A DNA stretch of 26,113 nt. Origin: PUPG01 sp041686485 (lineage in GTDB: Bacteria > Bacteroidota > Bacteroidia > Bacteroidales > UBA7960). The notes beneath the pieces were generated by a model. That model did not search any database, had not been told where the DNA came from, and was given only the letters and a program-made list of their open reading frames with translations. The stretch is taken from positions 1-26,113 of the forward strand of contig JAWLDT010000034.1 of NCBI GenBank assembly GCA_041686485.1, read 5' to 3'. The translations under genes and the position numbers were made by a program. Below are positions 1-7,411 of the stretch, piece by piece (position 1 is the stretch's first letter; every line of letters starts with the position of its first letter).

Positions 1-1566
1 TTCGCGTGAGGGTACAACGACATAACGGTCCATGTAGATAGCAGCACCCCGTGCATTACCGCCTGAACCGATCTCATCAGGCAGATCTTCACCTGTTTTA
101 TTCATTAAATTGGTAATATCGAGCGGATCTGCCGGTGGCAAAAGCTCATCAACCGTTGTGTATCTTGTTACGAAAAAGTCAAAACTTCCTTCAGATGGGA
201 AACTTTCTCCAGCTGCTTCAAATGTACCAAGATAGCGACCCATGAAGTATGCCTCTCCCTCAGGAGACAGGTCCATGTCACCAAAATATTCATTGCCCGT
301 TCCACCAAAAGCACCGGCATCCTTAAATGTACCATCAACAGGATCTATCAATGCATAAAAGATATCTGTGGACCCGTCATTGGAGGTAACAGTAATGTCA
401 TCGTTCAGCACCATTGTACCTATATGTTCTCCCGCGACATAAACGCCTTCATCACCAATACGAACGGTTTTGGCACTTGTATTTTCATCATCATCACCGA
501 AGAATTCAGCCCAGCTAATATTTGTATCATCATCGATCTGAAGAACAAATGCCGAACTTTTGCTGGTATTTACCGGCTCCCAAATGTTGTCATCGTCCCA
601 GGTAAGCGTGGTATTGCTTTCGCCAACCACATACAGGTTATTGTTTGCACAAAAACGCATATCCCACAGATTGGCATCATTGGTATCATCGGTATATAAT
701 TGATGATCCCAAACATAAGTACCATCAGCTTCCAGCTCGATAATTGCAATGCCACCTCCTTCATTGGCATAGTTAACATCATTAACGGTGATCTCTTCAT
801 TATAACGAATAGCAAACAAAACATGGCCATCGGGGGTCACCGTGACGGCTTCTCCGCGGTCATCACCTTCATGAGTGGTATTCCAATGCCACTGGTAAGC
901 ACCTAAAGCGTCAAACTTTACAAGAATGCCATGGTAATTAGATCCTCCACTACCTTCCGGGTCCACCAACGTACCATCAATCTCAATATCGTCCCGAAAA
1001 TTGGTAGTTACGTAAACAGCACCATCTTCATCAACAGCCAGGTTATTGGCACTTCCAATAGGAATCAGACCGGCTACATGGCTGGATTCCATCTTTTTAA
1101 TCCAATCCAGGACACCATCATCCGTGTATTTGGCCACAAACATGGCTCTTGTTTCGGCGTTCATGGTTGTTTCCGTAAAATCTGTAGATGAAAATGTGGC
1201 TTCTCCACGGAAATCACCATACAGATAAACATGTCCATCATGATAAGCTGTTTTAAAACCCATGGATCCTGTCATTCCGTCAGCTTCACCGGTAACGGAC
1301 CATTGCAAGTCCATCTCAGGGTCTACTTTGGCCAGGAACATCGTGTTTTTATCACTCTCAGGATCAAATGTTTCTCCCAGAAGAGTCATTTCGTCACGAA
1401 AGTTGCCGGTTATGTATGCATTACCTGCATCATCAACCGTAACGCCCTCCCCAAAGTCGGGCATTCCGCCACCAGCAGTGGTCGCCCAGTCTATTGTCAG
1501 TTGCTGGGGGAATAGATTGATGCTAACAAACATCAATGCAATAGTAAAAATAAATGTTTTTCTCAT
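1..1566 (-). CDS. Secreted beta-propeller-like repeat protein (partial, C-terminus outside window)
   Basis: An open frame of 522 codons without a stop runs from an ATG at 1566 to the left edge, so the C-terminus is missing. The first ~21 residues (MRKTFIFTIALMFVSINLFPQ) are a Sec signal peptide. The rest is built from ~50-60 residue repeats of the type 'D-GNAYITGNFRDEMTLLG...FLAKVD', 'GHVYLYGDFRG...FVAKYTDDG' and 'VYVAGEHIGTMVLND...FYALID', typical of SBBP-like propeller repeats in secreted Bacteroidota proteins. At the edge a new section starts (TNLMNKTGEDLPDEIGSGGNARGAAIY), which resembles the start of a second, different propeller-like domain. A T9SS sorting domain could lie off the window but is not seen. 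The gene is transcribed away from the helicase gene. Function is unknown; likely a surface or secreted protein. Family assignment is by repeat appearance only. Confidence 0.85.
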   Translation of the reverse strand, partial: MRKTFIFTIALMFVSINLFPQQLTIDWATTAGGGMPDFGEGVTVDDAGNAYITGNFRDEMTLLGETFDPESDKNTMFLAKVDPEMDLQWSVTGEADGMTGSMGFKTAYHDGHVYLYGDFRGEATFSSTDFTETTMNAETRAMFVAKYTDDGVLDWIKKMESSHVAGLIPIGSANNLAVDEDGAVYVTTNFRDDIEIDGTLVDPEGSGGSNYHGILVKFDALGAYQWHWNTTHEGDDRGEAVTVTPDGHVLFAIRYNEEITVNDVNYANEGGGIAIIELEADGTYVWDHQLYTDDTNDANLWDMRFCANNNLYVVGESNTTLTWDDDNIWEPVNTSKSSAFVLQIDDDTNISWAEFFGDDDENTSAKTVRIGDEGVYVAGEHIGTMVLNDDITVTSNDGSTDIFYALIDPVDGTFKDAGAFGGTGNEYFGDMDLSPEGEAYFMGRYLGTFEAAGESFPSEGSFDFFVTRYTTVDELLPPADPLDITNLMNKTGEDLPDEIGSGGNARGAAIYMDRYVVVPSRE

Positions 1567-1624
1567 AGTCAATTTGTTTTGGTTAATAAAAAATGTTTTT
1601 TTGTAAAACAACTAAAAAATGATC

Positions 1625-1650
1625 ATATTTATTAGTGATGAAATAAATAT
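1625..1650. repeat. AT-rich inverted repeat (9-bp stem, 8-nt loop)
   Basis: ATATTTATT at 1625-1633 is perfectly complementary to AATAAATAT at 1642-1650. It lies about 60-85 bp upstream of the leftward gene's start. It could be an operator or part of the leader. Being only A/T pairs, it may also be chance in AT-rich spacer DNA. Confidence 0.35.
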
Positions 1651-1864
1651 CAATCGAGCCCATGTAGCGGGTTCAGTCCAATAAATGTCCAGCGATTTCG
1701 ATGACCAATTTACACAATCCTGCTAATTTTCGCAACTTTTATAATAAAAATTTTTAAAAACTTATTCACATCATTGTTAAGAATCGTTTTGGAAAAGTTG
1801 GAAGCTCAAAGGAAGAAGTGATAAGCGAACAGATGCAGAAAACCAGGCATAATGCAAAATCATT

Positions 1865-1872
1865 TACATTTG
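1865..1872 (+). promoter_or_regulatory. Candidate Bacteroidota -7 promoter element for the SNF2 gene
   Basis: TACATTTG matches the Bacteroidota primary sigma (SigABfr type) consensus TAnnTTTG exactly. It lies 28 bp before the ATG at 1901, giving a short leader of about 20 nt. A clear -33 TTTG/TTG element at the expected distance is not visible, so confidence is moderate. Confidence 0.45.
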
Positions 1873-1900
1873 CTTCTCGTCCAAAAAAATAATTGCCAGG

Positions 1901-4900
1901 ATGCCAGAAAACCCCGAAATACCACCAGGTTTTAAAGAAAAGATCGTGTTCACGATCCAGATCCGCGAAAAGCTGGGAGCGATCCTTGTACCCTGCCTGG
2001 TGCATATGAATGATACTGATGAGCTGGGCTATTTCTACCAGCGATTGTACCTGCATACCATCCCAAAACATCTGCATGCACTCAGCGAGGAAGAGATGCA
2101 GGTGTTCCACCTACTCGAAGAATGTAGCGACACCCATCTCTGCAGGAAATTTTCAAACCAAACCCGTAACCATGCCGATTTTTTTGCTGACATCGACGAG
2201 GTACGATTAAAATCGCTGGTGATACCTTATGTGCAGAGCCGTATTCATAAAAGCCTTGAAATCCTTGGGAAGGCAAAAATACCACTGTATTATAAAGGTG
2301 GCAAAACGTCAGACATACGCTCCGAGCCGGTTGCCATCATGCAAAACCACGCAAAAGTACTGTTTCTTTTTGAGAAAGATGACCATGGCAGCCGCTACCG
2401 GATGCGTATCCGCTATGTTGCAGAGGCGGACGCTACACAGTGGGAAGAGATCAGTCTGAAAAGATCCCCCGCGCTGGTGCTTGTGAATAAACCGGGATGG
2501 GTACTGGCCGGCAACAGGGTTTACCGCCTGGAAGATGGTGTAGACGGCGTAAAAGCACGACCTTTTTTTAAGAAAGACTTTATCAGCATTCCTGCCACTT
2601 CTGAAGAGTATTATTTCAGAAGCTTTATAGCCAAAGCGATTAAAAACCATGAGGTGCGATTAAACGGCATCGGGATCACAGAACACAAACCCGGATGCCT
2701 GCCGGTGCTGAAACTGGAAAATGACTGGACCGGCAAACCCGCCCTGTTATTGGAATTCCATTATGACAACAAACAATGTACGCAGCCTGACAAGGGATCA
2801 TGCTGGGTAGATGTTGAAGCGCACGCAAACAGTTACAGCTTTACAAAGACATGTCGGGATAAAACCGCCGAGATCGCTTTTGTAGATTTGCTGCTTTCAT
2901 GGGGGCTGAAAAGCCGCGACAATATCGTATTCAAACCAAATAGCAGCTTCCAAAAAAGCAGAGGCTCAGAAGCCTTAAACCAGCCCAAAGTTTTGGATGC
3001 TTCAGACGAAACCGGGGCAACCGGGAAAGATGCAGTCCCGACACCCACCGACGAAACCGGAGATAACCCCTTGCTGTTCAGCACAATTGAATGGTTGGCA
3101 GCGTATGACAAACAGCTCAGCGATAAAGGTTTCTGTGTTCAACAAAACATACACAAACAACGGTATTTCATTGGGAGCCCCGACCTTGAGATGACTTTCT
3201 CCAGTAAGACCGACTGGTTTGATGTGTTTGCCTATGCGGTTTTTGGAAAGCACCGTATCCCCTTCTACAAGCTAAGAAACCATTTATTGAACGGCGAAAA
3301 GCAATTTGTCCTGCCAGATGGAGAAATAGCCATTTTGCCGGAAGAGTGGTTTGCAAAATATCATTCACTGCTTGTTTTTGGGAAGGCCGGCAAAGAGCAT
3401 ATCCGGTTACGCAAACATCATTTTACCATTGTGAATGAACTGATTCATAAAGATGATACTGAGAATGCTGCGTCCTTTCAGACCACTGACAATGACAATA
3501 TAAAGCATCGTGCTGAAAAGCTTGAGCGCCTGCTCGAAAAAGACAGTATCCCGTTTCCGGACATACCGGCAGCGCTTAAAAATGTCCTGCGGACTTATCA
3601 GGCAGCGGGTTTTGCCTGGATGCACCTGCTCGGACAGCAGGGTCTTGGCGGCTGCCTGTCAGATGATATGGGGCTTGGAAAAACCCTGCAATGTCTGTCA
3701 CTGTTATGGAAGCATAAGCTGGATCATGCACCGGAACCAGCAGCAGAAGAACCTGCCGGAAAAGAAAGCATTCAACTTGATCTTTTCAGCGATGTAGCCG
3801 GTGCAATAAAGCAAACCGGACGCACCTCACTGATCGTGATGCCCCTGTCGCTCATACACAACTGGGAAAACGAGATCAGAAGGTTCACACCAGAACTGAC
3901 CCATACCCGGTATTATGGGAAGAACCGCGAAACCCGTCCGGAAGTCCTGATGAAATATGACATTGTGCTGACCACGTATGGCATGGTACGAAACGACCTG
4001 GACTTTTTTTGCCGTTTCCGGTTTTTTTATCTTATCCTTGACGAGAGTCAGATCATTAAGAACCCCGACGCAAAAGTTTCGCGGGCCGTACAGCGTCTTC
4101 AGGCCGACAACCGCCTGGTGCTCACCGGCACACCGATCGAAAACTCCCTCACCGACCTGTGGTCGCAGTTCAATTTTTTGAATCCCGGCCTGCTGGGCAG
4201 TCGCAAATTCTTTCAAAAAAGTTTTGCCTCACCCATAGAAAAAACCGGTAACGAGCAGAAACAGGAAGAACTCAAACGGCTCATTGAGCCCTACATACTG
4301 CGCCGCACAAAATCGCTGGTAGAAAAGGACCTGCCTGAACTCACCGAGCAGCTTCATTTCTGCGAAATGCACGACGCACAGAAAAAACGCTACGAATCCA
4401 AAAAGTCGGAGATCAGAAACCGCATCTTTGCAAAAGCCGGCGAAGAAGATAAGTCAGGGTTGCGCTTCGACATCCTCCGGGGATTAATGCAATTGCGGCT
4501 CATCGCCAACCATCCTGATCTAACCGGAAAAAGTGAAAATGCCCTTCCCCGTCAGCTCACTGATAATGATGACGACCTGCAACCCGGGGATAATGGATAT
4601 GCCATATCCGGCAAATTCGATGAAGTAATCCGTATCATCCAAAATCTACGGGCTGAGGGGCATAAGCTGTTGATTTTTTCGCAGTTTGTAAAGCATTTAA
4701 AGCTATTTAGCCGTTATTTTGAGGCTCACCACTGGAAATATGCCTTTCTCACAGGAGCCCAAAGCACAAGCGAACGGCAACAACTGATTGAAGACTTCCG
4801 CCGGGACCCCGACAAGCTGCTTTTCCTGATATCGTTGAAAGCCGGTGGTGTGGGGCTCAACCTGACCGAAGCCGGCTATGTGCTACTGCTCGATCCCTGG

Positions 4901-5116
4901 TGGAACCCGGCTGTAGAGCAACAGGCCATTAGCCGCGCACACCGCATTGGCCAGAAAAAGCCGGTGATCGCTTATAAGTTTATCACCAGCGGAACAGTGG
5001 AAGAAAAGATCCATAAGCTGCAGCAGAAAAAATCACAACTGGCCGGCGACCTCATCAGCACCAATAACCCACTTAGTGTATTCTCAGAAGAAGAGATGCT
5101 GCAAGTACTGGAATAG
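1901..5116 (+). CDS. SNF2-family DEAD/DEAH-like helicase (bacterial Swi2/Snf2 ATPase)
   Basis: A 1071-residue superfamily-2 ATPase that translocates on double-stranded DNA and probably remodels protein-DNA complexes in the cytoplasm. The N-terminal ~540 residues are a lineage-specific region without motifs I recognise, ending in a low-complexity linker rich in T/E/D/G (about 360-390). The motor follows: Walker A DDMGLGKT with Lys594, motif II DESQ at 714-717 (more often DEAQ or DEAH), motif III LTGTPIENS from 741, then the second RecA lobe with KAGGVGLNLT and motif VI SRAHRIGQ at 1011-1018. All motifs are intact, so it should be active. Stop codons in frame upstream and no earlier ATG fix the start at 1901. 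It stands alone: no methylase, nuclease or other defence partner lies next to it, so a house-keeping transcription or repair role is as likely as a defence role. Its stop lies a few bases from a dehydrogenase remnant on the other strand. Confidence 0.93.
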   Translation: MPENPEIPPGFKEKIVFTIQIREKLGAILVPCLVHMNDTDELGYFYQRLYLHTIPKHLHALSEEEMQVFHLLEECSDTHLCRKFSNQTRNHADFFADIDEVRLKSLVIPYVQSRIHKSLEILGKAKIPLYYKGGKTSDIRSEPVAIMQNHAKVLFLFEKDDHGSRYRMRIRYVAEADATQWEEISLKRSPALVLVNKPGWVLAGNRVYRLEDGVDGVKARPFFKKDFISIPATSEEYYFRSFIAKAIKNHEVRLNGIGITEHKPGCLPVLKLENDWTGKPALLLEFHYDNKQCTQPDKGSCWVDVEAHANSYSFTKTCRDKTAEIAFVDLLLSWGLKSRDNIVFKPNSSFQKSRGSEALNQPKVLDASDETGATGKDAVPTPTDETGDNPLLFSTIEWLAAYDKQLSDKGFCVQQNIHKQRYFIGSPDLEMTFSSKTDWFDVFAYAVFGKHRIPFYKLRNHLLNGEKQFVLPDGEIAILPEEWFAKYHSLLVFGKAGKEHIRLRKHHFTIVNELIHKDDTENAASFQTTDNDNIKHRAEKLERLLEKDSIPFPDIPAALKNVLRTYQAAGFAWMHLLGQQGLGGCLSDDMGLGKTLQCLSLLWKHKLDHAPEPAAEEPAGKESIQLDLFSDVAGAIKQTGRTSLIVMPLSLIHNWENEIRRFTPELTHTRYYGKNRETRPEVLMKYDIVLTTYGMVRNDLDFFCRFRFFYLILDESQIIKNPDAKVSRAVQRLQADNRLVLTGTPIENSLTDLWSQFNFLNPGLLGSRKFFQKSFASPIEKTGNEQKQEELKRLIEPYILRRTKSLVEKDLPELTEQLHFCEMHDAQKKRYESKKSEIRNRIFAKAGEEDKSGLRFDILRGLMQLRLIANHPDLTGKSENALPRQLTDNDDDLQPGDNGYAISGKFDEVIRIIQNLRAEGHKLLIFSQFVKHLKLFSRYFEAHHWKYAFLTGAQSTSERQQLIEDFRRDPDKLLFLISLKAGGVGLNLTEAGYVLLLDPWWNPAVEQQAISRAHRIGQKKPVIAYKFITSGTVEEKIHKLQQKKSQLAGDLISTNNPLSVFSEEEMLQVLE

Positions 5117-5121
5117 AGGAC

Positions 5122-5411
5122 TTCAATGCCCCGGGGCGTCTCCGTCCCTGACCGTGGTGTCGTGGCGGCATTGTTGATCAGCAGATGCAGCGGGCCATTC
5201 CATTTATCTGCAATTGCCTTTACTTCATGTTTTTGTGAAGATCTGCCGCCATATGGGAGATGTTTTCATTCCCGGTTTGCTTTATCAATTCCTTCCGGCA
5301 GGCTTCCAACGCCCCTTCATCGCGGCCGGCAAGTGTTACATGCTCCGCAACACCCCGCGCGATGGCTTTTCCTATGGCACCATAAGCGCCTGTGACAATG
5401 GCTCTGCGCAT
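5122..5411 (-). pseudogene. Frameshifted, truncated short-chain dehydrogenase/reductase (SDR) remnant
   Basis: From an ATG at 5411 the minus strand encodes MRRAIVTGAYGAIGKAIARG, the Rossmann-fold NAD(P)-binding start of classical SDRs (TGxxxxIG), then VTLAGRDEGALEACRKEL. The frame stops at 5220-5222 after only 63 residues. The same homology goes on in another frame, with EVKAIADKWNGPLHLLINNA carrying the conserved SDR NNA motif, then TTPRSGTETPRGIE. The match ends at about 5122, six bases from the helicase stop codon. The catalytic Tyr-x-x-x-Lys and the whole C-terminal two thirds are therefore missing. The segment between GVAEH and VTLAGRD also looks a few residues short. I read this as a dead gene fragment with a shift near 5223-5235 and a deletion or recombination end point at the helicase 3' end. 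Confidence 0.75.
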
Positions 5412-5513
5412 ATTTGTCTGGTTTTGTTTTATACAAAAAAAGAATGGGGGACAAAACGAAAAAAGGACCATCCAATCAGGAACGAATAAGAGCTAAGTAG
5501 TTCGGGAAGGCTT

Positions 5514-7124
5514 CTATTCTGCAATACGGATCACTTTATGTCCTTCGTGCTCCCACCATCTGTCCTTAGAGCGGACGTGCAGTACATGGATACCATCCTG
5601 TAGTGGCTCATTTATACTGCCCTGCCACAGGGTATATGTATGTGCCGTACCTCCCATTTCAAGCCAGGGTGGGTCCTCACCGAGGTGCTCTGTAAGTAAT
5701 GCATCGAACGCCGCCGCCTCCAGCCGCAGAGGGTCCCTCTCCGTTATCTTTTCCATGTTGATCCATTCTCCGGATTGGCCGATACGCATTTGCACACGGG
5801 CATCGGGCAGGGCATTGAAAATATTGGCTGTTACCGTCAAACTTTCTGTTTTCTCCATGTTGTTTTCTTCGCTAACATGGATATGCATCTGAAATTGCCG
5901 GGAACGACGCGATGACTGCCAGTGCATCTTTGCTCCTGCCCTGTTTACCTGAAGGATGCCATACCCCGTAGGCGTGCCGTCACTCATCATGGCATGCGGG
6001 ATCCCATATTCGTCAGGCATGCCTTGCCACCATGCGCCGCATACAGCACCCACACTTACCATATGGTGGTAGCGCCCTGCGGGCAGACCATATTCTTCAT
6101 CCAGATAGCGATGGTAATGCCGGTGCCAGTGGGCACCCAATGACAATGCGTTGGGATGTTCTGCCAAAAGAGCCATAAGCGTATCTCGCTGCTCCCTGTT
6201 CCACCCATTGTCGTCCCATGGAATATGCATCATCACGACAAGCACTTTATCGTTATCGATACGTGCCAGCTCGTTCTGCACGAATACCAGCTGGTCCTGG
6301 TCAAGCTCGGGGCGATAGTACCTGTTATCCCCATCAATAATAAACCGGTTATTATCGAGCACCAAAAAGTGGGCGGACCCATAGCTGAACGAGTAGTATG
6401 AAGGACCGTAATGGCTGTAATATGCTCCCCTTGCCCCTGCATTATCATCGGCCGAAAAATCCAGGTCGTGGTTCCCGATCAAATGCCTCCAGGGTATGCC
6501 TATGGTAGCTACGGTTTCGTTTACGAGGGGCAACAAGTCCAGATCATCAAACACCAGGTCGCCCAACGTTATCCCAAAGGCAGCATTTGTCCCGATAAGT
6601 TCTGCAACAGCATCGCGTGCCAGATAGCTTATTTCTTTCTTGTCACGCGGCTGGGTGTCAGCAAATACGATTGCTTCAAATTCATCAGGCTCCTCAGCCG
6701 GCAATAGCGGAAAATCAACTGAAGCAGGAAGTGAGGCTGTAGGTTTGAGACCATCATACTTTGACCCGGCTGCTCCCTGTGGATCATGAATATGATAAAA
6801 TTGGGGGATCTGCAGGTCATTAACAGGCACTGACCAGTTTGCCGGCTTGATCAGAAACAGGATGGTATGGTCATCAACTGCGAGTGTATACCTTCCTTCT
6901 TCATCGGTCACTGCTATGTCACGGCCGTTGGAGACTGCCACTCCCTCCAGGGGCGTGTCAGTTTCAGGGTCAAACGCTTCGCTACCGTTCCGGTCGTGGA
7001 ATACGATGCCGCTGACCGTTTCCTTAGTCTCATCAGCCATTGAGGTATTCCATGTGATAACAGAAAACAACAGAAACAGCAGCAAAAAAAGGGAAGCCGC
7101 CCTAATAATGGCTATGCGCTTCAT
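5514..7124 (-). CDS. Calcineurin-like metallophosphoesterase, exported, with MetallophosN and C domains
   Basis: A probable extracytoplasmic metal-dependent phosphoesterase of 536 residues. I chose the ATG at 7124 because a signal peptide begins there (MKRIAIIRAASLFLLLFLLF); an in-frame ATG at 7175 would add 17 residues. After it comes a CNA-B/carboxypeptidase-regulatory-like N domain (GIVFHDRNGSEAFDPETDTP...TDEEGRYTL), then the two-metal catalytic core. Numbered from 7175, this has FADTQ (Asp173), GDLVFDD (Asp206), GNHDLDF (Asn235, His236), MMHIPW (His317) and GAHWHRH (His349, His351). A C-terminal beta domain ends it. First-motif D-x-Q instead of D-x-H is, to my knowledge, usual in this subfamily. 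It lies 287 bp behind susD with a stem-loop and direct repeats between, so it may be the last gene of the locus or a separate unit. Substrate unknown; removal of phosphate-containing substituents from a glycan is an inference. Confidence 0.88.
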   Translation of the reverse strand: MKRIAIIRAASLFLLLFLLFSVITWNTSMADETKETVSGIVFHDRNGSEAFDPETDTPLEGVAVSNGRDIAVTDEEGRYTLAVDDHTILFLIKPANWSVPVNDLQIPQFYHIHDPQGAAGSKYDGLKPTASLPASVDFPLLPAEEPDEFEAIVFADTQPRDKKEISYLARDAVAELIGTNAAFGITLGDLVFDDLDLLPLVNETVATIGIPWRHLIGNHDLDFSADDNAGARGAYYSHYGPSYYSFSYGSAHFLVLDNNRFIIDGDNRYYRPELDQDQLVFVQNELARIDNDKVLVVMMHIPWDDNGWNREQRDTLMALLAEHPNALSLGAHWHRHYHRYLDEEYGLPAGRYHHMVSVGAVCGAWWQGMPDEYGIPHAMMSDGTPTGYGILQVNRAGAKMHWQSSRRSRQFQMHIHVSEENNMEKTESLTVTANIFNALPDARVQMRIGQSGEWINMEKITERDPLRLEAAAFDALLTEHLGEDPPWLEMGGTAHTYTLWQGSINEPLQDGIHVLHVRSKDRWWEHEGHKVIRIAE

Positions 7125-7180
7125 TACAATTGACATACCGCTGGTCAATTTCTTTACAAATGGTTCTTGCATCATATAAG

Positions 7181-7284
7181 TACTTTGAGATACTGATTGA
7201 TTTTCTGGATATACAACAATATTATGTTCGGGCTTGATGTGTATTTTACTTTGAGATACTGATTGATTTTCTGGATATACAACA
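7181..7284. repeat. Two 38-bp perfect direct repeats, 66-bp period
   Basis: Positions 7181-7218 and 7247-7284 are identical over 38 bases, separated by 28 bases. They lie just upstream of the metallophosphoesterase. Because the period is a multiple of three, the minus-strand frame of that gene stays open through both copies and repeats the peptide VYPENQSVSQS. There is no ATG in this frame before 7175, and a TAA closes it near 7335. The unit could be a duplicated promoter segment, a minisatellite in a former coding region, or part of an interspersed element. Confidence 0.85.
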
Positions 7285-7339
7285 GGTGCCGTCTTAGCAA
7301 AGAACTTATCTTCTCCTTGCTTAAAAGAGGCTTACAGGA

Positions 7340-7388
7340 GAATGCTTACGGGGCGATCATGTGGCATAGGATCACCCGGCAAGCATTC
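7340..7388. terminator. Stem-loop downstream of susD (possible terminator or repeat element)
   Basis: GAATGCTT at 7340-7347 pairs with AAGCATTC at 7381-7388. Inside, CGGG (7349-7352) pairs with CCCG (7375-7378), and GATC (7355-7358) with GATC (7370-7373), leaving an 11-nt loop. It begins 24 bp behind the susD stop. On the minus strand it is not followed directly by a U-run, so it is a weak intrinsic terminator by sequence. It could equally be an mRNA-stabilising hairpin or a piece of an intergenic repeat that also includes the direct repeats at 7181-7284. Confidence 0.5.
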
Positions 7389-7411
7389 TGCTGATATCAG
7401 TTTCTCCATTA

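Larger units (their letters stand above)
1567..1900. other. Divergent intergenic region between the propeller-like gene and the helicase gene
   Basis: This 334-base, AT-rich spacer separates two divergently transcribed genes. It holds an imperfectly placed AT-rich inverted repeat (1625-1650) and a good match to the Bacteroidota -7 promoter element (1865-1872) for the helicase. No convincing -7 element (TAnnTTTG on the minus strand) was found for the leftward gene. No small ORF with protein-like composition and no RNA gene was recognised. Confidence 0.6.

Noticed and set aside
1901..5116. Defence island around the SNF2 helicase (DISARM-like or restriction system)
   Set aside because: No methylase, phospholipase D, DUF1998 or nuclease gene is adjacent; neighbours are a propeller protein, a dead SDR gene and a PUL.
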